DNA of 64,000 bases. Source: Flectonema sp. DT1601 (lineage: Eukaryota > Euglenozoa > Diplonemea > Diplonemida > Diplonemidae). A program made the translations under genes and the position numbers. The notes beneath the pieces were generated by a model, which was not told where the DNA came from, did no database searches, and worked only from the letters and a program-made list of their open reading frames with translations. The DNA lies in contig OZ025821.1 of the NCBI GenBank assembly GCA_964019425.1, positions 15,001 to 79,000 on the forward strand, read 5' to 3'. How positions within the stretch are numbered: position 1 is the stretch's first letter; the number at the start of each line of letters is the position of its first letter. This document shows positions 41,911 through 49,713 of the stretch, piece after piece.

Positions 41911-43151
41911 CTAAGTACCTCCTTCGATACTTTGAAGAACAGTTTTCAAATGCCGATACCTGTTTTTGAATTTTTAAAAATAACAATAGAAGTCTTATTT
42001 CGGTTGTGAGATCGAACAGCAAACATACCTTTCGTACTCCGCTGCCAGGGGGGCTCTATCTTCACGAGACTTTACTTCTCTTCCGTGAGTGTCTTTAAAA
42101 TCGCTCATAAAGTTGAATAATTTTCTTTTGATGTATCTGTTTGTTAATTAGGTATTCCATCCTTTCTTTGTAGATGTTGTTTTGGCAGGAAAACAAAAGC
42201 AAAAAAATAAAACAATCCAACACCTCATAAGGGTACACAGAAACAGTAACAAGAGAGGACATACTTCTTTTCTGATCGGAGTTGATCAAGCTCTGCAGCA
42301 GACAGACCTCCGTAATTGACTTCAGAATGTCCATTTGTTGGCCCCGCCAAGGGTTTGAACCCAGGAGGATTGTGTTGCTGTTGTTGTTGAGGTTGAGAGT
42401 GGTGAGGTTTATTGTGGTGTTTAGCGGCACCAGCTGCTGTGGTTTGAACTGGAGTTGGTTTGAGGGCATCATCATCGTCTGCGCCTCCACCTCGGAGGGT
42501 AATTTCCTTTTTTAAATCTTTATAGTAACCGTAAACTGTGCGAAGAGGTTCCTTATCACACTTCTCTGGTTGGCGGCCCATTACCCTCTCGAACAGGACG
42601 TCGAAGGAGCGCAATCCTTGTTTTAGATTTCTCTTCTCCTCAACTAGCGATGCGTTTGAGAGCAGACTGATGGCCTCCGCAGTTCGTTCGCTGCTCGGCT
42701 TTCTGGTATTTAATCTATCAATAGCAGCCAGTAATGTAGTGTTGGAAGTGACACCTCCACTTGGTTGCTGTTGTTGCTGTTGTTGTTGTTGCTGTTGTTG
42801 TTGTTGCTGTGGGTGTTCAAGCCTTGCTGCTGAGTTATTTCTGGGCGCAGTTCCTCTTCGTTTTGGTCCGAATTCCCGATCAACACGCTCCCGTTGTTCC
42901 TTTTCTCTGATATGTCTTTCAGATATTTGACTGCTGCTGAAAGCCTTGAAATTAACATCAAAACAATAAGCAGTATCACCAAAACATAAAGTGTCAATAA
43001 CGTACTCTCTCAAATTAGCTGCCTGTTGTGATTGTGTTGGTGATGGAGGTGGAGAATCGTTATCTGAATACGTCAAAGACGATGAACTTCCTCTAAAGTG
43101 AAACCTTCCGCCTGAATTACCAGGAGCTCCAAACGGAGCAAAATTGCTCAT
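41911..43151 (-). CDS. FAM13-like protein, four exons
   Basis: 324 aa, by joining 43151-43006, 42936-42265, 42136-42029 and 41959-41911. Introns are 69, 128 and 69 nt with GT-AG ends, all in phase 2, and the exon lengths sum to 975 nt in one frame. The protein has a Ser/Pro-rich start, a charged stretch, a 15-Gln run (about 92-106), a first motif RSFDVLFERVMGR...DKEPLRTVYGYYK (about 147-194), a Gln/His-rich linker, and a second motif DFKDTHGREVKSREDRAPL then YERYRHLK (about 262-316). Paired motifs of this kind (gly-Arg, acidic-basic, then Tyr-x-x-Tyr) are characteristic of the FAM13 C-terminal region. No RhoGAP domain is present. Cellular role is unknown. Confidence in the exon structure is good because the homology runs across each junction. 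Confidence 0.7.
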
Positions 43152-43859
43152 TTTTCTTTTTTTTTTTTTTTTTTTTTTGGTAAGATTTTTTTTTTTCACA
43201 AAGAGAAAAAACCAATACCTGTGTAAAAATTAAAATTGTTAGGGGGGACTTGGATAAATAAATCAAGCAACAAATTAGACATGAATCATTATAACTGGAT
43301 TCTGTCCACACAAAATCGCATGCTTTAAATAAACTACCAGAGAAAGAAATGCTGTCAAGTCAAATTGACCCGGGGACCACGCACTACAGGTTAAGCATCC
43401 CATGCTCTGCAGGTCGTTACAGCTTGAAAACATTAATGCCTAGGGGGGAGTTGAATGTTTGAATTTGTAAAAATACAACAACTGTATTATATTTAACATA
43501 AACGATAATCTAATAATCTGTATAAATGGTTAAGGGGAAAATAATAAAGCTAAAGTCATTAACTAATTCAATGCTCAACAGATCACCAACTCGTATCTAC
43601 TTACCTGTACAAGAAAATAAGATACTTTTTGGAGTACCGAAACCAATAAACAATCCACGGATACCCAAAACATTTCTCTGACTACTATCATTGTAAACAG
43701 TGCTGTGTGTGCTCACTTTGATATGAGACAAGTGAACATCAACAACCAGAATAAAGAAATACTACACCAGGTATCACATCGTTATTATTTCTGCCACGGA
43801 GAGTAGAGCGTCCTTTCTGACATAAAAAAATGAAACCCTCGATTTCCAGACCTTCCAAT
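43152..43859. other. Intergenic with LINE-tail motif
   Basis: No gene. Just upstream of the FAM13-like ATG is a 21-bp A run (minus strand). GGGGGGACTTGGATAAATAAATCAAG-type tail lies at 43244-43268, and an old repeat at about 43443-43525 is shared with 39352 and 39624. Confidence 0.4.
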
Positions 43860-44789
43860 TTACGCATTCAAACCTTCCTTTCTGTTTGCTAAAAAATTCG
43901 AAACCTCAGCTACTGTTAGAGGAGTTGGTTTGAATCCTCTGGTTGATACGATTTCAGTTGCCGTCTCAACGTGTTTCTTTGTTTTGAACGATAGAATTGC
44001 TGTCTTTGACGGAACATTAACTGTGCATTTAGTAAGCGGAACCCTACGGAGAAGCGCCTGTTTAATTTTTGAGATATTCGGCTTCTCACCATCCCAGGTG
44101 ATGGCGATGCAGGTTGGAGGCTCTGGAGGAGGAACTTCTAAGCCCGTGGACTCATCCACCAGGACTGTGTCTTTAGAATATCCTGACTCTAATTTAATGT
44201 GATACTTCCTACTGCCGTTATGTAGATCTCTTAGTCCCTTTAAGTCAATAATCGCTGGGATATACATCTTAGTAGACCTAACCTGATCTGGAACAGGAGG
44301 AATATGTTCCAACCAACTTGGCACGCAGTCCCTAGGAATTCTCTTTCTTCTTTTAATAACCGGGGCTGTGTCAGAAATTGTGACGTCGTCGGATGATTTT
44401 TCCTTGCTGGGAGTGTTTTCTTCATTTTGTTCTTTAATTTGTTGTTTAGCTTTTCCATAAAAAGCACTCCAGTCAGCTGTGATGTCTTTGGTGTCGGTTG
44501 GTCCAACATCAGCTTCAATCCATTGAGGGGGTTCATCATCACTCTCGGGGGTTTCTTGTCTTCTAGCAGCAAATAGTTTGTGTCCTCCTTTTGATTTCTG
44601 TCCGTTGATTGCGAACACTGCAGCGGTTGCTGATTCCTCACCCTCAAAGGACGCAATCCATAAGATTTCTTCTCCTTCGTCTTCTGGGTCGTCCATATCA
44701 ACTCCAATAAAGCCAGGCAGTCTTAACAAAGACTCTAACTCTCCACCAGTCACACTGGAGTTACACATCACACTGACTTCGAGAGACAT
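43860..44789 (-). CDS. Unrecognised 309-aa acidic protein
   Basis: Start at ATG 44789 (MSLEVSVMCNSSVTGG). The start is favoured by a strong acceptor-like site (CCCCCTTTCAG at 44812-44822, minus strand) 20 nt upstream, which suggests a 5' untranslated intron. The N-terminal 70 residues (LPGFIGVD ... ILWIASFEGEESATAAVFAI) look like an alpha/beta RNA-binding-type fold. Then an acidic, low-complexity middle, a basic patch KRRKRIPRD that could be a nuclear signal, and a second alpha/beta segment (CIAITWDGEKPNISKIKQAL). I do not recognise the family. Intact, with ordinary composition; probably a real nuclear protein. Confidence 0.6.
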   Translation of the reverse strand: MSLEVSVMCNSSVTGGELESLLRLPGFIGVDMDDPEDEGEEILWIASFEGEESATAAVFAINGQKSKGGHKLFAARRQETPESDDEPPQWIEADVGPTDTKDITADWSAFYGKAKQQIKEQNEENTPSKEKSSDDVTISDTAPVIKRRKRIPRDCVPSWLEHIPPVPDQVRSTKMYIPAIIDLKGLRDLHNGSRKYHIKLESGYSKDTVLVDESTGLEVPPPEPPTCIAITWDGEKPNISKIKQALLRRVPLTKCTVNVPSKTAILSFKTKKHVETATEIVSTRGFKPTPLTVAEVSNFLANRKEGLNA

Positions 44790-45174
44790 GTTGTTCCTTC
44801 TTTCGTAAATAATCTGAAAGGGGGAAAATAGGTTTGTAGTTTGAGTTAAATGACCCATCACGAAATCAACATCCGCAGTCGCATATGAAAGACTGTGAAC
44901 GAAACTACATAAAAAAAAAAAAACTCATCTCAAAAAAAAAGTACTCAGAGGAGAAGGATAACGGGAGTACGCCAAAAACACTACCCTTCACCTCCAAATG
45001 ATATAAAATAAGAATAATTTAGTGAAGAGGGATTCTTCTCCATCCATTATTCATGTGAGAGGTAAAAGTACATAAACTACCCCTCTCTAGAAGACAATTG
45101 TCTAATTAGTAGTAAGGATAATAAAGGAAATCAAATAATAATTAAAATAACCAAACGGATGTAAAACAAGATTG
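44790..45174. other. Intergenic
   Basis: No gene; A runs at 44910-44940. It separates two genes on the same strand. Confidence 0.4.
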
Positions 45175-45786
45175 TCAACAAAGGGAGGAGTATTCAGTTC
45201 GTCCATTCATCTCAAGGACATTATAAATATGACCAGTTGCAATATTCATTAAGCAACTTCCCACTACGAGAGAACTGATAGAAAACTTTAGTCGGGAAGC
45301 TCCATGAGCTGCAGTGATACATCCCAACACCACTGCTGACCTCCCAAGGCAGCGGTGAATGGATTTAACAGTTTGGATTTGTGAACCATTTAAGCAACGA
45401 GAAAGACCCAGAGAACGAAAACCGAAAACGCCACAGAGTAGACTTAATAGCATCAGAAATAACGTCACCATTCCAAAGAAGCTGTGAACTGTCTGAAGGT
45501 GAGGTATGTTATGTAATTGCTTGTTGCGATGAACTGCCAGGAAACCAACCACGAGAAATACAACGCCAGCTAACTGAATCACACCATGCCTCTGGAAATG
45601 CGCCTTCCGCTCGTCACCACTCATATCTCTGGCAGTCTCGGACACCCACACACCACTACTAAGGAACCCAGCAACTCCAATTGTCATACATACGGGATGC
45701 CAGTAGAAGGGTTGCTTTAGTTGACTAAAACCAACAACAGCTGTGACTATTGCGATCACAGCAGCTGCCCCTCGGAAGCCCAACAT
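45175..45786 (-). CDS. Cytochrome b561-domain membrane protein (CYB561D-like)
   Basis: 203 aa from ATG 45786 (MLGFRGAAAVIAIVTAVVG). Six hydrophobic helices are visible. The four haem-ligand histidines of the b561 core lie at about 30 (FYWHPVCMTIG), 67 (QRHGVIQLAG), 101 (QTVHSFFG) and 144 (SIHRCLGR), with spacing close to the family's. This family moves electrons across a membrane, typically from ascorbate, using two haems. The layout without a DOMON domain resembles animal CYB561D1/D2. An open frame continues 35 codons upstream with a possible acceptor (TTTTATTTAG), so a short 5' exon could exist. Next gene upstream is a LINE ORF1, so no operon-like grouping. Confidence 0.75.
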   Translation of the reverse strand: MLGFRGAAAVIAIVTAVVGFSQLKQPFYWHPVCMTIGVAGFLSSGVWVSETARDMSGDERKAHFQRHGVIQLAGVVFLVVGFLAVHRNKQLHNIPHLQTVHSFFGMVTLFLMLLSLLCGVFGFRSLGLSRCLNGSQIQTVKSIHRCLGRSAVVLGCITAAHGASRLKFSISSLVVGSCLMNIATGHIYNVLEMNGRTEYSSLC

Positions 45787-46493
45787 GTAAATAACGGGGG
45801 CTGCTAAATAAAATAAGGTGTTGCCGAAATCCGTCTGGCAAAGGATGTCGCCATTTGGTAGTGAATAGAAAATTAACAACGGCCAGGGCAATGAACTTAA
45901 AATTTTGCTTTTTAAAAATAATCGCAGATACTTCCTTCAAAATTAGTAAAGATGGGTGTTCCGACTGTATCAGATGGATCACAGACTTTTATACAAACGA
46001 ACACGTGGAGGTATTCCGTCTTGCCAGGGTTCTAATTGATTTTGATGTTTGAGTCAAGTGCCCACTTTTTCAAATATTTTGACTTCGTTGTTGACCTTAT
46101 TTTCTAAACAGCTGACAGTGCCCGCGGTTATTACTCATCTGCAAGACAGTCGGTTCGTACATCTCTAGTTATCTCATTATCGTTTATGAAGAGATAACTG
46201 AACCCCACCCCAGTGGCACGCAAGACACGCTTGACATTTATTTTTGAGTGTACCACGACCCGTGAGTCTGTGATGCTGATTGCGCTGTTAGGCGCGGTTG
46301 TTCTTTTTCTTTCTTTCTTTCTTACTTTCTTTGTTTTGGGGGTTGGGTGGGAATCCCGCAGGCTTCGTATCCTTTCTTTTTTTTGATAACTTAAAACTAA
46401 TACTACAGAATAAATTGTCCACTTGGACGACTTCAGATGTGTTGCAATGATGCCTTCAATGTTGATATTCGAAATGTCGATGTTTTAATAATA
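45787..46493. other. Intergenic with old repeats
   Basis: No gene. At 46270-46302 the sequence CTGATTGCGCTGTTAGGCGCGG matches the body of the SINE at 55451-55676 and is probably a decayed copy. A TTTC microsatellite (46305-46330) and a repeat shared with 39225-39340 follow. Confidence 0.4.
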
Positions 46494-48044
46494 CTACCGT
46501 CCTAATAGTTGTGCCAGTCTGTCTAAGGTTGTGACAAAACCAGTCATCTGCTGTTGATTCGCAGGTAAGTAGCAGTCCTCCAGTTGGCATGCTTCCTCTC
46601 CCTTGTCATTCATCATGTGACTGATGTATTTTTCTCTCAAGGTTTCTGGCTTCTTGTCCAACGCGATGATGAAGTCACCCCGATCCATCCTTACAAATTT
46701 AGACCTCAGTCCCAACTGCGATAGAATATTCTGGAGCCTGTTGCCCCAGCTGTAAGGCGCTCCGCTGAGACGGTGTAGTCCTTCGCCGTATACAGTGCTG
46801 GCGTACTTCCCAGCTCCCTTCCTTACTTTGTCGACGTCCTTTGTTTTAACCACTCTCAACCCTATTTTGCCGTGGCTGATGGTGAGTCCGTAACAGAGGT
46901 CTTGTTGGGCTTTCAGAATGCCAACTGCCTCATCATTCGTCGTCTTGCGGTCCAGCCACACGGTACTGTACTTGGTTGCTGACTGTCCCAGCGTTTGTTT
47001 GATTCGGAAGTAGACCTTGTCTGTTCCCGAGTTCTTCAGTAACTTTACTGCTGAGTCTACATCCGTTGGCAGGATTGTTAACTCCGCAAAGTCTCCCTCC
47101 ACTGATCTGTACGATCTTTGATCCACCCTTCCGTGTTGTGCAACAACCGCTTTTATCATGGCTGTTACTGCTGAGGGGCTTTCCACCTGCGCCTTGGAGA
47201 TGTCCTTCTTTGTCATCCAGGCTATCAGTTCATGTGTCTCCGGTGGGTTGACCTTTTTGGCGATGGTCAATGTTGGTCTGTGGGTCGTGCCTGACATTGT
47301 AACGAACCACCAGCTTCTAATTTTTAAATGTCCATCGAATTGGACTGGCGTCTGAATCTGACTGCAGTCAGTTGCGTGTTGTAGGGCACGTTTTGGAGGT
47401 GGTCGTGTGAACACTATCGTCAGTTGTTGCGTTTTGCTAGCCTCTTCGAAGTAGTCTTCGTCCAGGTTTCTTCCTTGTTGAGATAATGCAAGTATAATGC
47501 CGTTGGTCTTGCTGTTGAGGTCATCAGTTGGCTGGAGTATTTTGCATTTAAAATGCTCCTTGTTAAGCTTCGGTGGTGGTCCATTCATCATCACCGTTGA
47601 TCTTCTTTGTGCCTCTTTGATTTGAGGGCTTGATTGGGGTGCCTCATTTGATGGAGGGCTTTGTTTTGTTTCTAAAAATACACTTCTTTGTGCCTCGATA
47701 TTTTGAGGGCTTATTTGAATTGCCTCTTTGTTTTGAGGGCTTGTCTTTGTTTGAGTTGCCTCCTTGTTTTGAGGGCTTGCTTGAAATGCTGCGGGAGGTC
47801 CTACTGCGGTCACCTCTACTGCGATTCCTTCCGGTACTTCTGGAGAGTCCATCTCCATTTCTTCCTCTGATACTTCTGGTGATTCTCCCATCACCACGTC
47901 CTCGTCTTCTTGCTGTTGGGTCTCTTCTTCTTCCCGGATCTCATTTCTGGCTTGTTCCCTCATCTTCTTCGCCTCTTTCCTTTCTCTTTCTCTCCTTTCT
48001 GCAGCCCTTCTATCTTGCGGACGCATTGCTTTCTTTCCAGCCAT
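46494..48044 (-). CDS. LINE ORF1-type protein, solo and intact (516 aa)
   Basis: A single open frame from ATG 48044 (MAGKKAMRPQDRRAAERR). The N-terminus is highly charged and helical (about 1-45), then acidic and Glu-rich; a segment of short repeats around SPQNKEA (about 90-145) follows, then an alpha/beta region of about 330 residues. The C-terminal order (IGLRVVKTKDVDKVRKGAGK ... APYSWGNRLQNILSQLGL ... GDFIIALDKK) parallels ORF1 of the LINE at 48150 (FGLKVQPGFTQKVRESLG ... TLVAISES), so I call it a LINE ORF1-like nucleic-acid-binding protein. No ORF2 follows on the minus strand. It may be a 3'-truncated element or a captured gene. Calling it host is possible; the similarity is by eye. Confidence 0.5.
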   Translation of the reverse strand: MAGKKAMRPQDRRAAERRERERKEAKKMREQARNEIREEEETQQQEDEDVVMGESPEVSEEEMEMDSPEVPEGIAVEVTAVGPPAAFQASPQNKEATQTKTSPQNKEAIQISPQNIEAQRSVFLETKQSPPSNEAPQSSPQIKEAQRRSTVMMNGPPPKLNKEHFKCKILQPTDDLNSKTNGIILALSQQGRNLDEDYFEEASKTQQLTIVFTRPPPKRALQHATDCSQIQTPVQFDGHLKIRSWWFVTMSGTTHRPTLTIAKKVNPPETHELIAWMTKKDISKAQVESPSAVTAMIKAVVAQHGRVDQRSYRSVEGDFAELTILPTDVDSAVKLLKNSGTDKVYFRIKQTLGQSATKYSTVWLDRKTTNDEAVGILKAQQDLCYGLTISHGKIGLRVVKTKDVDKVRKGAGKYASTVYGEGLHRLSGAPYSWGNRLQNILSQLGLRSKFVRMDRGDFIIALDKKPETLREKYISHMMNDKGEEACQLEDCYLPANQQQMTGFVTTLDRLAQLLGR

Positions 48045-48084
48045 TTTAATTTTTTTGCTGGGTTAATTTTTTTTACCCTTCTTT

Positions 48085-48150
48085 ACCAGATTCCTTCAGT
48101 AATAAATAAAAAAATTAAAGACAGGGGGGATGTGACTAAATAAATAAAAA
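48085..48150 (+). mobile_element. LINE 3' tail fragment
   Basis: The motif GACAGGGGGGATGTGACTAA followed by AATAAATAAA is the same 3' end as in the LINE copies at 53340 (minus) and 58875 (plus). Here it stands alone, directly before the 5'-truncated start of the next LINE. Confidence 0.55.
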
Positions 48151-48810
48151 AAGCCAAACTTCAGAATCTCTGAAATTCTGGAATACAACAACAGCGACAC
48201 CTCCAGTGAGAAGAGAGATCTATTCATCAGAAACCCATCTTGGTCTAATGGCCAAGACTCTTGGAACACAGTTCAGTTCGTTAAGGACTTGGGCTTCAAA
48301 GCGGTGCTGGGCAAACTTTCAGTTCTTTCAGCAATCAAAGGTAGCTTCTACATCACGAAGTTCCGAGAGTGCTTTGGGCTGAAAGTTCAACCCGGGTTTA
48401 CTCAAAAAGTGAGAGAATCACTCGGGGATTCTCTGAAACCCGCACTGCCGACTGGTCAGCGTTTTATAATTAAATCACTGGCTATTAAGAAGTTCACGAC
48501 GCAACAGATCAGCGATCACCTGTTGCATGCATACAAGTGGAGTCACACAATTGTGGCTAGTTTTCATAAGGGAGGCAACAAAACATTAGTTGCAATCTCT
48601 GAATCGGTTCCTTCACCAAGTTTCGTCGACATGGGCAAAGATGCGTATCTTGTTATCAACATGGAAACTAAGAAAGAAAAGCCGGTCAAATTGGGGCCGA
48701 CCTTCAACCCGGGCAAGGGTCCAGTTATATCTGGTGATTTGAAGCGACACTGTGCTGAAGAACCAACCGGTACTACTGAAACGACTGATGTGGAAATGGA
48801 CTCAAACTGA
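48150..48810 (+). CDS. LINE ORF1, 5'-truncated
   Basis: The frame is open from about 48150, with the first Met at 48289, to TGA 48808-48810. The part present is an alpha/beta nucleic-acid-binding-like segment (SWNTVQFVKDLGFKAVLGKL ... TLVAISESVPS) followed by a short polar tail. ORF1 proteins coat LINE RNA. The N-terminal coiled-coil or basic region expected from the solo ORF1 at 46494-48044 is missing, so the element was cut at the 5' end on insertion. The stop lies in the same frame as the downstream endonuclease frame, which stays open from 48811 onward. Confidence 0.65.
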
Positions 48811-49713
48811 CTCGACAAACGAACACCGTTACCTTCAAAGTCCAAAAATGACTCTCATCAAAGTAAAGTTCTGGTGAAGCCGACTACTGTAACAGCACCG
48901 ACTGTCTCTCAAACTGAAAAAGAACTGACCCGAAGTTTATTACTGCTGGCAGGCGACGTTGAACGCAACCCTGGACCTGAAAATTCGTTACTCTCAGTGT
49001 TGAGCTGGAACTGTAGATCGATAAGTCAGAAGGGGTCTTATGTTCAAAGACTCCTTTCTCACTACTCGCCGGATGTACTGTGCTTACAGGAAACCTGGTC
49101 GAAGGAACACATTTCGCACCCTGGCTATTATACATATAGGAAGGACAGAAATACAAAAGGAGGTGGCATTATAATAATGGCAAAGAGATGCTTCTCTCAA
49201 GGAATCAGTGATGAAGAATTATTTTCGAGAACAAGCGGTATCGAAGCTATGATGCTGAATGTTGGTGGTGTCAATGTTATTAACGTTTACGCCCCCCCTG
49301 GGTGTATCATTAGAGAAGATGATCTTCCGATCACAACGAAGTCTATTATTGCGGGCGACTTCAACGCACACAACCTCGTCTGGTCTACCAGGACAACCAA
49401 ATCTGGTAAAGAATTATTTAATTGGGCGGATCGCAATGACGTTCTCGTAGCAAACAGACCTGGTCAAATAACTCGGCCCAAACACGACATTCCTGGTGGT
49501 GGTACCTCACCTGACGTTATATTCTTCAAAGGATCAATTGTATTAGAAGAATTTTCAATCATAAATGAAGACAGTAAACATAACTCGGATCATCGACCTC
49601 TACTCGCTATCTTCGACACAATGGCTCACCTCTCAAGCAACAGTTGGAGCAAGGAAACGAACTGTCTGGGATTTCAAATCTACAAACTGGAGTGCTTTCA
49701 GACAGCAACTTGA
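48811..49713 (+). CDS. LINE ORF2 start: 2A motif and APE endonuclease
   Basis: The frame is open directly after the ORF1 stop. No ATG precedes the 2A motif LLLLAGDVERNPGP (DVERNPGP encoded at 48955-48978), which implies translation from upstream. The 2A motif makes ribosomes release one product and continue with the next, and is known in front of the endonuclease in trypanosome L1Tc/ingi LINEs and in some animal LINEs. The endonuclease follows: LSWNCRSI, LCLQETW, GGGIIIMAKR, IIAGDFNAHN, GTSPDVIFF and SDHRPLLAIF, which are the known catalytic blocks. The frame ends at 49711-49713 after a shift relative to the RT frame. Confidence 0.8.
   Translation, partial: LDKRTPLPSKSKNDSHQSKVLVKPTTVTAPTVSQTEKELTRSLLLLAGDVERNPGPENSLLSVLSWNCRSISQKGSYVQRLLSHYSPDVLCLQETWSKEHISHPGYYTYRKDRNTKGGGIIIMAKRCFSQGISDEELFSRTSGIEAMMLNVGGVNVINVYAPPGCIIREDDLPITTKSIIAGDFNAHNLVWSTRTTKSGKELFNWADRNDVLVANRPGQITRPKHDIPGGGTSPDVIFFKGSIVLEEFSIINEDSKHNSDHRPLLAIFDTMAHLSSNSWSKETNCLGFQIYKLECFQTAT

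Noticed and set aside
42766-42812. Gln-codon run as a disease-type pure triplet expansion
   Set aside because: The run mixes CAA and CAG, so it is an ordinary polyglutamine stretch rather than a pure unstable repeat.
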